Source: Acidobacteriota bacterium
GTDB taxonomy: Bacteria > Acidobacteriota > Vicinamibacteria > Vicinamibacterales > UBA8438
Assembly: GCA_011523845.1 (NCBI GenBank)
Contig: WTFV01000265.1
Coordinates: forward strand, 1 to 64,000
Length of the DNA: 64,000 bases
Reading direction: 5' to 3'
Shown: in pieces, positions 9,678-18,429 of the stretch
How the letters are laid out: the number at the start of each line of letters is the position of its first letter
Numbering within the stretch: position 1 is the stretch's first letter
Program-made: the position numbers and the translations under genes
Notes under the pieces: generated by a model
Seen by the model: only the letters and a program-made list of their open reading frames with translations
What the model was told of the DNA's origin: nothing
The model's database searches: none

Positions 9678-9788
9678 CGGTCGAATCGCCACAGATGGCC
9701 ACTCTCACGCTGGAGCCGCAACAACAGCCGCGCCGGCTCCATCTACATCGTCCGGTCGAATCGCCACAGATGCCCACTCTCACGCTGG
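9678..9788. repeat. two 36-37 bp direct repeats separated by 38 bp
   Basis: A sequence beginning GGTCGAATCGCCACAGATG and ending CTCTCACGCTGG occurs at 9678-9713 and again at 9752-9788 with one internal change. The spacing is CRISPR-like, but there are only two copies and no cas gene. It could be a decayed terminus of a mobile element, since degraded genes lie directly to the right. Confidence 0.6.
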
Positions 9789-9845
9789 GGGCACGTCGGA
9801 ACCCCGAGCTTCTGTTCCGGCATCGGCCTTGTCGATGCGCATCGA

Positions 9846-10095
9846 GCCCCTCGGCCAGCCGGCGGCCCAGGATCACCGCCTCGATCGGCGCGATGACGCT
9901 CCATTTGAACTGCTGATAGAAGCGCTGGGCCGTCGCCGCGTCGGTTACCGCCAGCAGGATCGCCAGCGCCGGTTGCGCCGGGCCCGACCCGCCGTAGCCC
10001 ACGCCGGCCCCGTTGGCGAGCGGTTGCGCACCGCCGGCGACGACCGCCGGTCCAGCGGCGCGCCGTCGACCGTCACCAGGCCTCGGCGCTCGACG
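9846..10095 (-). pseudogene. DUF6166-like gene, frameshifted
   Basis: The minus strand encodes VTVDGAPLD, then after loss of one G in the tryptophan-glycine codons continues GYGGSGPAQPALAILLAVTD and FYQQFKWSVIAPI, which matches the copy at 1-239 and extends it. The frame change falls at about 9998-10003. After GRRLAEGL the similarity ends. The 5' end overlaps a second remnant (10073-10300), so two dead genes have been spliced together here. Confidence 0.6.
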
Positions 10096-10300
10096 CCATC
10101 ATGAGCGGCGTCGCGGCAAGCTCTCCCCGCGTGTTCGTGAAGCCGACGAACGGCTGCCGCGTGACCAGCAGGACCAGGCGGTCGACACCGGCCGGCGCCG
10201 ATGCCCGAATCCGTATCCCGTCGTCAGGGACGGGATACGCCGCCTGCATGCCCGCCGCCAGCGGCAGGTTACCTACGAACCCCTTGCCCTGTCGCCCGCA
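10073..10300 (-). pseudogene. possible DUF4384-type C-terminal fragment
   Basis: One minus frame reads GKGFVGNLPLAAGMQAAYPV, then DDGIRIRASAPAGVDRLVLL and VTRQPF, ending at a TGA at 10073. The spacing of 'pvpdDGirirasaPaGvdrl' resembles the second half of DUF4384 domains, which occur at the ends of secreted or kinase-linked proteins. No matching N-terminal half is found upstream. The call is tentative. Confidence 0.35.
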
Positions 10301-10649
10301 CCTTCCGATCAGCGACGCGACCGTAGCAGTAATACCGCAGATGCACTTCTTCGGTCACTGCCAGAATTGGGAGGGTCGGAAAGAAAGTCACGATTTCGCA
10401 AGGAAAGGGCAGTGGCAGGCGAATCGCACGCAGCTCGCATACGGTATTCTCTGCCGAAAGCTCGACTGCCGCAGTTCGGATTCCGCTACGTGCCCATCAG
10501 TCCGAATGCCGGCCATCCTGCGGTGGACCACATCCTTGAGCTGCTTCGCGATGCGCGCCTGACCACCTGCTTGGCCGGGATCTCGACCGTCGCCGGGTTG
10601 CGGCCCATGCGCTTCTCACGGTGCTGTGACAATCGTCCTCACGATATCT
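10301..10649. other. intergenic, no recognisable gene
   Basis: No domain, RNA or clear regulatory element is recognised. GC content dips slightly around 10370-10480, and no frame on either strand has convincing coding character. Confidence 0.4.
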
Positions 10650-11426
10650 TCATGGCGGACCCAACTGCACACCGAGACTCGCCGTGAATCCCTGCAACCG
10701 TTCGCCGTCGGAGCCTGCCCGCCCGACGAAGCGATAGCCGGCGCCGCCCCCGATTCGCAGCCAGTCGGTCACGTTCAGATGAACGGAGAGTTGCGGGTCC
10801 GCAATCAGGAAGCCCTCGCGGTAGCGGAACGCGACCGGACCCGGCCACTCGATGCCATCCCATCGCGGATGGCCTCTGTGAGACCAACCGCCCCAGTGCC
10901 GACCGTGGCCAGTTCCACGGAAGGGCGGACGGCCCGCATGGTCGAGGAACGCGTCGAAGACGGGCGTCTCGATCCTGGAGGCGAGAGTTGCCCGGCCGAC
11001 CCCGAACAGGCTCCGCACACTGAAGTCCACTCGCCCGCCCGGGTTCGCGAACCACTCGACGAGGCCTCCACCGTACGCCATGTCGACCCCGCTCGGCTCG
11101 CCCGTCAGCCAGTAGGCGCCGGCGCCGACGAGTAACCGGCGGTCCGTGATGAAGCCTCCGTACAGTCCGGCCACGGCTCCGGTATCCCCGTCGATGCTCG
11201 TGAGCTTCAGGTCGGGCGCGATGACGAATCCGCTGCGGATCCGCTCCACCGTCAGGCGACCCTCGGCCGCCGGCTCCTGCGCCGACGCCGTGACGCCGGC
11301 CAGGGCCCCGCCCAACGCCAGCGTCACGCAGAAGGCGCGCCGGCATCGCCGGATGCACGTGGGTCGGAGACGCCGGGATCGGCCATCCGATCGTTCCTGT
11401 CCGCAAGACCGCGTGGTGCACTGCAT
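10650..11426 (-). CDS. secreted outer-membrane beta-barrel-like protein
   Basis: The protein has 258 residues. The start at 11426 has GGGGGAG upstream; 13 extra codons are open before it. A signal peptide ends near ASAQE (about residue 50). The remainder alternates polar and hydrophobic residues in strands (GAVAGLYGGFITDRRLLVGA, later LRIGGGAGYRFVG) and ends LGVQLGPP, typical of small eight-stranded outer-membrane barrels. It lies 35 bp downstream of the PEGA gene in the same direction and is probably co-transcribed with it. The partner and ligand are unknown. Confidence 0.65.
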   Translation of the reverse strand: MQCTTRSCGQERSDGRSRRLRPTCIRRCRRAFCVTLALGGALAGVTASAQEPAAEGRLTVERIRSGFVIAPDLKLTSIDGDTGAVAGLYGGFITDRRLLVGAGAYWLTGEPSGVDMAYGGGLVEWFANPGGRVDFSVRSLFGVGRATLASRIETPVFDAFLDHAGRPPFRGTGHGRHWGGWSHRGHPRWDGIEWPGPVAFRYREGFLIADPQLSVHLNVTDWLRIGGGAGYRFVGRAGSDGERLQGFTASLGVQLGPP

Positions 11427-11461
11427 CGTCGCTCCCCCAATCTTCCCGCCAGGACCGGGCA

Positions 11462-12343
11462 TCACCGATCCTCCGTCCGCGGCAGACTCACGTTGACGAC
11501 GGTCTGCTCGCCCGGTAGTACTTCCACATCGGCGCGGTAGGTACGGTGGCCGTCCCGCGCGACTTCCAGCCCGTGTATTCCGGCGCCCAGATCGAGAACG
11601 AGCTCCCCCAGCCCCTCGTGCCCCACCCAGCGCTCGCCGTCGACGGTCACGATGGCGTCGAGTGGGCGGATCCGCACCACCAGCGTGCCGAATTCGTCGA
11701 CGTAGGCGGGTTGCACCAGCGGAACCGGCGCAGGGCCCGTGGCGGTCGGCGGCGGCGTCACCGGCTCCGGCCGCGGCGGTTGCGCCGCGCCGTCCTGGAG
11801 CGGCTGCATCTCGTGGCGGATCCGGTAGGTCTCACCGGGCGCCAGATAGAGCGTCTGCCGAATGCTCTCGTAGCCTTCCAGGTAGAGCTCGATCTCGTGC
11901 TCGCCCGGCGGTAGGCGCAGGCGCTGCAGGAAGCCGTCGTAGCTGTCGACGATCCCCGTGAAGTACCCGTCGACGTAGACCTCCGTCTCTTCCGGCTCGA
12001 CGTCGAGCCGGATCGCGCTGCTGTAGGCGTAGCCGCCGTAGTAGGGAGCGAGGTGGGGAGCATAGCCGTAGGGGAAGGCGTACGGTCCGAAGAACGGATC
12101 GTGGAAGCCCGCGTAGAGACCGTACGGGCGATAGAAGCGGCCGCCGAACACCAGCGGACGGGCCGGAATCACGGCGCGGATCGGGCGTGCCCCGGGGCCG
12201 GGCGGACGCGCCACCGCGCGTCCCGAGGATCGTCCGGGCGGCTGGCGCTCCTGGGCTTCCACGGAGGGCGGAGCTACCACGAGGCCGCCGAGGATCATGG
12301 CGGTCGCCGCGATCCCGGTGGCCAGACAGCGTGTCGTCATCAT
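11462..12343 (-). CDS. secreted PEGA-domain protein
   Basis: This 293-residue protein starts at the ATG at 12343, which follows AAAGGAG at ideal spacing. A signal peptide ends near VEAQE. Residues about 40-105 are rich in Pro, Gly, Tyr and Phe. Two PEGA-type beta domains follow: one with ETEVYVDGYFTGIVDSYDGF and LPPGEHEIELYLEGYES, and a second near the C-terminus with AIVTVDGERWVGH and GIHGLEVARDGHR. PEGA domains are common on bacterial surface proteins and are thought to bind other envelope components. It is the first gene of a likely two-gene unit with the barrel protein downstream. Confidence 0.85.
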   Translation of the reverse strand: MMTTRCLATGIAATAMILGGLVVAPPSVEAQERQPPGRSSGRAVARPPGPGARPIRAVIPARPLVFGGRFYRPYGLYAGFHDPFFGPYAFPYGYAPHLAPYYGGYAYSSAIRLDVEPEETEVYVDGYFTGIVDSYDGFLQRLRLPPGEHEIELYLEGYESIRQTLYLAPGETYRIRHEMQPLQDGAAQPPRPEPVTPPPTATGPAPVPLVQPAYVDEFGTLVVRIRPLDAIVTVDGERWVGHEGLGELVLDLGAGIHGLEVARDGHRTYRADVEVLPGEQTVVNVSLPRTEDR

Positions 12344-12749
12344 CGAATCTCCTTTCCACGCAACGAGGGCAAGAGCACGAACCCCTGCACGCCCTGGAAG
12401 CAAGAGACGTGCCGGACATCGACCCCGAGAACGATGCCTTCTACGTTCCCGCCTTCGTCAAGGCGAGTCGTCCAGGTGTGTCACCTGTCGGCAACTTCTG
12501 TCCGCCACGGAGGACGATGGCGGTCAGCTCGACGCCATGCACGCCGCCGCCGTCGCCGACGACGCACCCGAGTTCGACACGCTGGTCGAAGGAATCCGCA
12601 TCCTCGAAGCCAACGCGAACCGCCCTGGCCGAATGCGGATGGCCGCCGCCCTGGTCAGGATCAGGGCGGGGAGGCCCACCGTGACAACGCCGTGGAGGAG
12701 GGCCGCGGTCGCGATGGTCCGGCGCACGCCGCGCAGCTCGCGTCGGCCG
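12344..12749. other. intergenic gap between convergently decaying frames
   Basis: I see no intact gene. Short plus-strand stretches such as DVPDIDPENDAFYVPAFVKA and a minus-strand MRRTIATAALLHGVVTVGLP look protein-like, but each is broken within 40 codons, so they may be gene debris. The promoter of the PEGA operon should lie within the first 100 bases. Confidence 0.35.
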
Positions 12750-14912
12750 CTACGGCTGGTCCGTCGTCTCCTCGCCCGGAAGCGCTCCGAGGCGCACCGC
12801 CCAGAGGCCCGAGTTCATGTCCGAGAAGAAGATCGTCCCCTTGTGCGGCTGGGCGCCGAAGACCTGCGCCGCGTTCGGGACGAAGCCCTCGGGGTCGAGC
12901 GGCAGGAAGCGGGCGATCTCCCGGCCCTGGCGGTAGAGGTTGCCGAGCAGCTCGCCCGAGACGTCCACGACCCGGAGGCCCCCGTTGTAGAACGCCACGT
13001 ACATCACGTCGTCCTCGACCCAGATGTTGTGACTCCCCGCCTCCGGGACCTCGTAGCGGGCGACGAGGCGCGGCGGCGACTCGAACTCCTCGTCCCACTC
13101 CAGGATGTGAACCCAGCCGCGCCAGCGATGCGGCTCGTTCTCGTAGCCGGGCGTACCGGTGCCGATGGCCGACTCCGGGCTGTAGTTGGGGCCGCTGCGC
13201 GCCGCTTCGTCCCCGGCGAAGAGGTAGAACTTGCCGGTCGACGCGCTCCGGTACGGATAGACGGAATGGTTCCAGCCGGTAGGGAACGGAAACTGCCCGA
13301 TGAGTCTCGGCTCCTGCGGGGTCCCGCCCCGGCCGGCCCCGCCGACGTCGACCACCGCCACCCCGTCCGTCCAGTTCGCGGAGTAGGCGATGCCGTCCCG
13401 GACCACGACGTCGTGGATGGAGCGCGCCGGGTTGTCGAGCGCGAAGCTGCCGACCCGCCGCGGAGCCGCCGGATCCTCGATGCTGACGATGTCGTAGCGC
13501 CGGCCGGCGGAGAGCGCGTACACGTGCCCGTCGTGAATGAACGTGTTGTGGACGCCGCCCGTGAGCCGGTCGTCGTACTCGGCGATCCGCCGCACACCGA
13601 CCGCCGGATCGGACACGTCGAGGATGACCAGCCCGTTCCGCCGGTTGGAGGCGCCCTCGCGGGAGATCACCGCCGTCGCCCCGTCCTCCGACACCTTGAC
13701 GTCGTTCACCGAGCGCGCGTCGACCCGCACGACGTCGACGACATCGAGGCTCGCCGGATCCGTCACGTCCCAGACGTAGGCGTGGCCGCCGGCGCTGTGC
13801 GTCCCGGTCAGCGCGTAGTCGCGCCCGTTGGGCGCCTCCCACACCCACAGATCGGTAGTGGCGCGATCCTGCACGCGGCCGTGCCCGACCAGCTCGATGG
13901 GCCGCCGAACGCCGCGCTCGACCACCCGGATCAGGGCGGTGGCCGTTACCGAGCCGGTGCGGGCGACGACGGTATAGGCGCCGGGAAGATCGGCGACGAA
14001 ACGCCCGTCCTGCGTGATCAGGCCCGATGAAGGCCCCCCGCTGGCCATGGCGTCGGTGATTGCGGACACGCTGAAGGCGACCGGGACGTCCTCGAGCGAC
14101 CGCCCTTCGGCGTCCGTCACGGTGGCGGTCAGGCGCGTCACGTCCCCGGTCCGGACGGCGCTCCGGTCGGACGTCAGCGTGATGCGGGCCGCAGGATTCG
14201 GCTCCACGTCGAGCATCATCTCGGCCGTTGCCGCACCGGCGGTCGCCGTGATCGCGACCCTGCCCGGCGCGCCGAGCAGCAGCACGCCCCGGCGGGTGGT
14301 CCGCTGGTTGGCCGGCGGTTGCCCCATCGGCGACGCGGTCGAAGGGTCCGAGGTGCGCCACTCGACCTCGACGTCGTCCGCGAACGCGCCGTTGTCATCG
14401 AGCGCCGTGGCATCGAGCGTCACCGCGGTGCCGGCATAGAAGGGGCCCGGCGCGTTCAGCGCGATCGACGCCGCCGGCCGCGGCAGTATAGTGAGCGGAA
14501 CGCGCCGCTGCAGGTAGCCGCCCGCATCCGAACCGGCCGCCGACGGGTCGCGCTGAACGCCCACCACGCGCACCAGCACGGCGTACTCGCCCGGACGGAC
14601 GGTCGAGACGCGACCGTCGGGCGATACCCTGAAGATATTGAATCCCCAGGTGCGTTCCTCCAGGTTCCAGTACTGCCCGTACAGGGGGAGATAGAGAACC
14701 TCGGCCTCGACCTCGTTCCCCTCTCCGTCGAGCACGGTGGCGCGGATGCGGGCCGTCTCGCCGGCCGTCAGCGTGAGCTCCTCGGGCGAGACCGTGAGCG
14801 TGTGGGGCGCCGCCACTTCCTGTTCGGCCTCGCCCTGCGCGAACGCGCCCGCGGGAACGAGCAGGACGGCGGCCGCCATCGCCGCACGTCGCAAAGCGTT
14901 GGAAGGGAACAT
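12750..14912 (-). CDS. secreted Ig-like/LVIVD beta-propeller surface protein
   Basis: This 720-residue protein starts at 14912; a signal peptide ends at AFAQ (about residue 25). The N-terminal half holds two to three bacterial Ig-like domains (TVSPEELTLTAGETARIRAT; AARITLTSDRSAVRTGDVTR). The C-terminal half is an LVIVD-type propeller with repeated 'NGLVILDVSDPA', 'DDVMYVAFYNGGLRVVDVSG' and 'HNTFIHDGHVYALS' blades. Such proteins are exported and usually have no known enzymatic activity. The open frame extends far upstream, but those codons do not look coding and the signal peptide fixes the start. Confidence 0.8.
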   Translation of the reverse strand: MFPSNALRRAAMAAAVLLVPAGAFAQGEAEQEVAAPHTLTVSPEELTLTAGETARIRATVLDGEGNEVEAEVLYLPLYGQYWNLEERTWGFNIFRVSPDGRVSTVRPGEYAVLVRVVGVQRDPSAAGSDAGGYLQRRVPLTILPRPAASIALNAPGPFYAGTAVTLDATALDDNGAFADDVEVEWRTSDPSTASPMGQPPANQRTTRRGVLLLGAPGRVAITATAGAATAEMMLDVEPNPAARITLTSDRSAVRTGDVTRLTATVTDAEGRSLEDVPVAFSVSAITDAMASGGPSSGLITQDGRFVADLPGAYTVVARTGSVTATALIRVVERGVRRPIELVGHGRVQDRATTDLWVWEAPNGRDYALTGTHSAGGHAYVWDVTDPASLDVVDVVRVDARSVNDVKVSEDGATAVISREGASNRRNGLVILDVSDPAVGVRRIAEYDDRLTGGVHNTFIHDGHVYALSAGRRYDIVSIEDPAAPRRVGSFALDNPARSIHDVVVRDGIAYSANWTDGVAVVDVGGAGRGGTPQEPRLIGQFPFPTGWNHSVYPYRSASTGKFYLFAGDEAARSGPNYSPESAIGTGTPGYENEPHRWRGWVHILEWDEEFESPPRLVARYEVPEAGSHNIWVEDDVMYVAFYNGGLRVVDVSGELLGNLYRQGREIARFLPLDPEGFVPNAAQVFGAQPHKGTIFFSDMNSGLWAVRLGALPGEETTDQP

Positions 14913-15052
14913 CTGTGCCACCCCGCAGTCCTCGTGCGCAGCTTCCGTCGTCGGCAATAGTCGGCAATCGCCCGCCCGCCGCGGGCAGGGCGAGCGCCGC
15001 CACCTCCGTGTGCGACATCGTATCCACTCCCGGCCGCCGCGCCAAGCAGTCC

Positions 15053-15120
15053 GTGGTGAAACCGCGCGTCGCACCGAGAGCGGCGAGGCGCCCGCGTGGC
15101 AAGGCGCGACGAGGAAGCAT
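15053..15120. repeat. 68-bp dispersed repeat, copy A
   Basis: The sequence around CACCGAGAGCGGCGA and CGCCCGCGTGGCA recurs at 41208-41275 in the same orientation at roughly 85% identity. Both copies lie in the leader region of a plus-strand gene. It may be a small mobile or regulatory element; no coding potential is conserved. Confidence 0.6.
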
Positions 15121-15171
15121 GCCACTCCGTAGTGGGCTACGCTGTGTGTTGGACCCGAATTCCAGAGAGCC

Positions 15172-16755
15172 ATGGATGTCGCCATAGCCGTGCAGGACGT
15201 CGCCTGGATCGCCCTGGCATTGGTGCTGGGCTTGTTGTCCAGGACTGTCGCGCTGCCGCCGCTGGTCGGCTTCCTGGCCGCGGGCTTCCTGCTCAACCTG
15301 TATGGAACCGTCAACGGGGAGATGCTGCAGAAGTGGTCGGACCTCGGCATCACCCTGCTGCTGTTTCTCGTGGGCCTGAAGCTCGACTTGAGGACGCTCG
15401 CGCGTCCGCAGGTCTGGGCCGTTGCCAGCTTGCACATGTCGATTGTCGTTCTGGTGCTCGGAACGGCCATCCACGTACTGGCACTTCCGGGTGCCTCGTT
15501 CCTGACCGGCATCGATTTCTCCCGAGCCCTGCTGATCGCCTTTGCATTGAGCTTTTCCAGCACGGTCTTCGTCGTCAAGGTGCTCGAAGAAAGAGGCGAG
15601 ACGGCTTCGCTCCACGGCCGCATTGCGGTGGGAATCCTCATCGTGCAGGACGTGGCGGCGGTCGTCTTCATGGCTCTTGCGGCAGGTGAACGGCCTACGG
15701 TCCGGGCGCTGCTGTTGCTGCTCTTCATTCCGCTGCGGCCGGTGCTGACCCTGGTCCTGCAGCGCGTCGGCCATGGCGAGCTCCTCGTCCTCTACGGCTT
15801 CCTGCTCGCCCTCGGCGGAGCGGCAGCATTCGAGCTGGTGGGCCTGAAGGGTGACCTGGGCGCTCTGGTTCTCGGCGTTCTGATTGCCAGCCACCACAGG
15901 ACCGACGAGTTGGCAAAGACGATGCTCGGCTTCAAGGACCTGTTCCTGCTCGGCTTCTTCCTCTCCATCGGCGTGTCCGGGCCATTGACGACGGAGGTGG
16001 TTCTCATCGGCGCGGCCATCACGCCGTTCGTGTTCTTCAAGTCGGCTCTCTTCCTGGGTCTGCTGGCCGGGTTCAAGCTGCGGGCCCGCACATCGCTGCT
16101 GGCGTCGCTGAACCTGACCAACTTCAGCGAATTCGGGCTCATCGTCGCAGCCGTCGGCGTCGCCAACGGCTGGCTCGACAGCCTCTGGTTGAGCGTCATC
16201 GCGGTCGCCCTGTCCCTGTCCTGCGGCATCGCCGCGGGAGTCAATTTCGTCGCCGAGCGGGTCTACGCGAGATATCGCGCGGCATGGCGCCGCCTGCAGC
16301 GTAGAGAGCGCCTCGCCGACGACCGGCTGCTCGACACCGGGGGGGCGACGATCCTCGTCCTGGGCATGGGCCGCATCGGCGCCGGGGCCTACGAAGCGAT
16401 GCGTCGACGGTACGGCGAGACGGTCGTCGGGGTGGACATCGATCCGAAAACGGTGAGGGACCATCGGTCGGCGGGGTTCAACGTGCTGTGCGGCGATCCG
16501 AGCGACGCGGACTTCTGGGATCGCGTTCAGGACACGAAGACCGTCGAACTCGTCATGTTGGCGCTGCCGAACGTGACTGCAAGTCTCGCCGTTCTCGACC
16601 AGCTCCGGGCCGCTTCGTTCAGGGGCCGGATCGCCGCCACGGCCAGGTTCCACGACGAGATCGAGCCGCTCGAGCGGGCCGGCGCGTCGGTCGTGTTCAA
16701 CGTCTACGACAAGGCCGGCTCAGGGTTCGCCGCGCAGGTGGCCGCACAAGGCTGA
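15172..16755 (+). CDS. Kef-type monovalent cation/proton antiporter with TrkA-N domain
   Basis: The 527-residue protein has about 11-12 membrane segments in residues 1-355, with the CPA2 exchanger pattern (LLLFLVGLKLDL at about 62-73, GILIVQDVAAVV at 154-165), followed by a cytoplasmic Rossmann TrkA-N domain starting at about 393 with GMGRIG (398-403) and an acidic VGVDID that indicates nucleotide binding. It should move K+ (or Na+) against protons across the inner membrane under control of NAD(H) or a related ligand. The protein ends soon after TrkA-N, without a TrkA-C domain. It is the only plus-strand gene here and marks the left border of the defence island. Confidence 0.88.
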   Translation: MDVAIAVQDVAWIALALVLGLLSRTVALPPLVGFLAAGFLLNLYGTVNGEMLQKWSDLGITLLLFLVGLKLDLRTLARPQVWAVASLHMSIVVLVLGTAIHVLALPGASFLTGIDFSRALLIAFALSFSSTVFVVKVLEERGETASLHGRIAVGILIVQDVAAVVFMALAAGERPTVRALLLLLFIPLRPVLTLVLQRVGHGELLVLYGFLLALGGAAAFELVGLKGDLGALVLGVLIASHHRTDELAKTMLGFKDLFLLGFFLSIGVSGPLTTEVVLIGAAITPFVFFKSALFLGLLAGFKLRARTSLLASLNLTNFSEFGLIVAAVGVANGWLDSLWLSVIAVALSLSCGIAAGVNFVAERVYARYRAAWRRLQRRERLADDRLLDTGGATILVLGMGRIGAGAYEAMRRRYGETVVGVDIDPKTVRDHRSAGFNVLCGDPSDADFWDRVQDTKTVELVMLALPNVTASLAVLDQLRAASFRGRIAATARFHDEIEPLERAGASVVFNVYDKAGSGFAAQVAAQG

Positions 16756-16782
16756 TCCCCACAGGAACATCGTCTCCGAGGC

Positions 16783-16842
16783 GTCCGCGGTCTCGACGGC
16801 GCGGTAGCGGCTGAAGATCTCCAGAACGGGGCCGATGCTCGG
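16783..16842 (-). pseudogene. internal fragment of a second DUF1156 methylase gene
   Basis: The minus strand encodes SIGPVLEIFSRYRAVETAD, which matches CIGPALEVFSRYRAVETAD inside the intact methylase (DNA at about 29083-29135) at 16 of 19 residues. It is not continued on either side. With the N-terminal fragment at 18176-18232 it lies in the correct order and direction for one decayed gene. Confidence 0.7.
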
Positions 16843-16865
16843 TTTCCGTTTCGCTTCACGTTCTT

Positions 16866-17032
16866 CCAGGGCCGGGGTGCGCGAACGGCGGGCGCGCGCG
16901 GATGTCCTCGGCCGCCAGCACGGGATACTCGCGCAGAATCGTTTGCTGCGCAGCTACCGGGGCACCAGGCTGCCTCCCGGTCGGCGTTCGGCGAGCCAAG
17001 CCCGGCTCGGTCGGTGTGGGTACGTCGGGTGC
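16866..17032 (-). repeat. dispersed repeat carrying a DUF433-like tail, copy 1
   Basis: About 165 bp are shared at roughly 85% identity with 31521-31685, same orientation. One minus frame reads QQTILREYPVLAAEDIRA, which matches the C-terminal helix of DUF433 antitoxins, so the repeat probably includes the dead 3' end of such a gene. Another frame supplies the last 23 or so codons of the neighbouring PIN gene. Confidence 0.6.
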
Positions 17033-17850
17033 CGGCGGTCGCTCTCGACCGTAGCACTCGGCAGCAGCCCTCGGGTCCGCTCGACCAGGCCGTCCGGGTC
17101 GGGATGCTTCCGCAGCCCGTTGAGCAGCCGCTGGCCGGCCAGGCGCAGCTTGCCCCCGTCGCCGTGTGTCATTCTGCGAATGCCGTCTTCGGTGCTGTCG
17201 AGCACCTCGCCCGCCGGCGCGTTGTCCGGCGACGGCCAGCAGGCAAGCAGCCCGGCTTGGATCCATCGTTCCAACCCGGCCGGCGTCCTTGTCCAGTTGA
17301 GGAATGTCAGGTCCGCGTCGTGCAGGATCTCTTCGGCCCGGATTCCCCATTCCGCGCCATGATCGACCGTCCAGCGGTTGACTTCGATGTGGTCTATGCT
17401 GCGCAGATCGCTCGTCAGCAGCAGCTTGGCACCGAGCGCCATGCTCTCGCTCACGATTGCCGCATCCCCGAGGCCCGGGATGTCCTCCGGGTCGGTGTTC
17501 GGGAAACAGGCCGGATCGATGACGGTCCGTATCCGTTCGGCCAGTTCCTCCTGCTCCGGGGTCAGCGCAACGATGCGGTACGGGCTGTTTCCGTCCGCCC
17601 ACATCCTTCCCCACCACGCTTGTAGCCTCAGTTCGCTCTGGCGTCGCTTCGGCAGGCTCGATCCGGCGGCTCTCAGCCTGTTTTCGGCGTCGCTCGGCCC
17701 TCCCATCCATGCCACGTCGACGGCCAGCGGTGCGAGCTCCCTCGCGACGCTCGGCGTGGCGAGCACCTGGCGGTCCTGCAGCTCCTGCCAGGCGGCGTGG
17801 AGCTTGCGTTGCGTCGGCCGCATCAGCTCGCTCATGTCAACCAGGATCAC
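16954..17850 (-). CDS. PIN-domain toxin-like nuclease with an altered C-terminus
   Basis: This 298-residue protein starts at a GTG whose last two bases begin the TGA of the upstream gene (GTGA overlap), so translation is probably coupled. N-terminal residues show a PIN fold: Asp5 in MILVDMSEL, then GLGDAAIVSES near 127-137 and LLTSDLRSIDH near 143-153, giving the acidic residues that bind metal in these ribonucleases. It is longer than a typical VapC. The last 23 or so codons (HPTYPHRPSRAW onward) lie inside the dispersed repeat at 16866-17032, so the natural C-terminus was replaced or read through. With the 77-residue protein upstream it forms a probable toxin-antitoxin pair. Confidence 0.65.
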   Translation of the reverse strand: MILVDMSELMRPTQRKLHAAWQELQDRQVLATPSVARELAPLAVDVAWMGGPSDAENRLRAAGSSLPKRRQSELRLQAWWGRMWADGNSPYRIVALTPEQEELAERIRTVIDPACFPNTDPEDIPGLGDAAIVSESMALGAKLLLTSDLRSIDHIEVNRWTVDHGAEWGIRAEEILHDADLTFLNWTRTPAGLERWIQAGLLACWPSPDNAPAGEVLDSTEDGIRRMTHGDGGKLRLAGQRLLNGLRKHPDPDGLVERTRGLLPSATVESDRRHPTYPHRPSRAWLAERRPGGSLVPR

Positions 17851-18080
17851 CCTCTGTTCGCTCCCGCCTGCGCATCTCGCGTCGCCTGGCGCATGCGTTC
17901 TTCGTGGCGCCGTTCCATCGGTGTCCGCTTCCCGGCGTCCTGGTGCCGCGGCCCGCGGTACAAGCGTTCGGTCAGATCGTCTATCGCAGCGTCGGTCGCG
18001 GCCGCTCCGAGTTGGTCCGCTGCACTCCGACGAAGTTCCGCGCGGAGGCTGCGTTCGGCCCTTATCGTTGCTCCCTGCAT
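17847..18080 (-). CDS. probable antitoxin partner of the adjacent PIN protein
   Basis: This 77-residue, highly charged protein starts at the ATG at 18080 with GGGGAG upstream, and its stop codon overlaps the GTG start of the PIN gene. The N-terminal ATIRAERSLRAELRRSAAD followed by a helical AAATDAAIDDLTERLYRG looks like a small DNA-binding or toxin-binding helix bundle; I cannot assign a named family. The longer open frame upstream is partly the DUF1156 fragment and should not be included. Role inferred from overlap and size. Confidence 0.55.
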   Translation of the reverse strand: MQGATIRAERSLRAELRRSAADQLGAAATDAAIDDLTERLYRGPRHQDAGKRTPMERRHEERMRQATRDAQAGANRG

Positions 18081-18175
18081 TCGCTTCTCCCCGGAAGCGG
18101 TCCCATGGCCATTGCTATTCTCTGCGCGTACACCTGTCGCGGCAAGCGTGTGACGACGCGCATGGCCGTCACTTC

Positions 18176-18232
18176 GGTCGACACGGCGGCGAGCGGGAAA
18201 TCCACCTCCGCGAGGCGCTTGCCTTGCCGTGG
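18176..18232 (-). pseudogene. N-terminal fragment of a second DUF1156 methylase gene
   Basis: The minus strand encodes GKRLAEVDFPLAAVST, which matches CKRLAEVDFPIAAVSK at residues 10-25 of the intact methylase, including the preceding PR. Downstream the similarity stops at once. It sits 200 bp past the DUF499 stop codon. Confidence 0.7.
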
Positions 18233-18312
18233 GACTACACCGTTCCTCGGCCCAGCGGACGACCGTTTCGGCGACAGCGACGGCCTCGGCATGCGCCTCC
18301 GCGGACACCGGC

Positions 18313-18429
18313 TCATCGGCGCCGGTCGATCCTCCGCTTGAGCACTACGGCCTCGATGCCACTCTTCGAAAGGTTGAACCGAATCGGTCCGGTGCGAAAC
18401 GACTTTCCGGGATAGAACCCATGGCGCAA
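18313..18429 (-). CDS. short DUF4236-like ORF directly after DUF499
   Basis: A 38-codon frame opens with TTG immediately after the DUF499 stop (TGATTG). It reads GFYPGKSFRTGPIRFNLSKS, which resembles the start of DUF4236 proteins (usual pattern xRKSxRxGPxRxNLSKSG), then ends after a basic tail. DUF4236 proteins are normally longer, so this is a truncated remnant or a very small coupled gene. It is below usual gene-finder size. Confidence 0.45.
   Translation of the reverse strand: MRHGFYPGKSFRTGPIRFNLSKSGIEAVVLKRRIDRRR

Noticed and set aside
9678..9788. CRISPR-like pair of 37-bp repeats
   Set aside because: Only two copies are present, the spacer is GC-rich like the surroundings and no cas gene is in the window.
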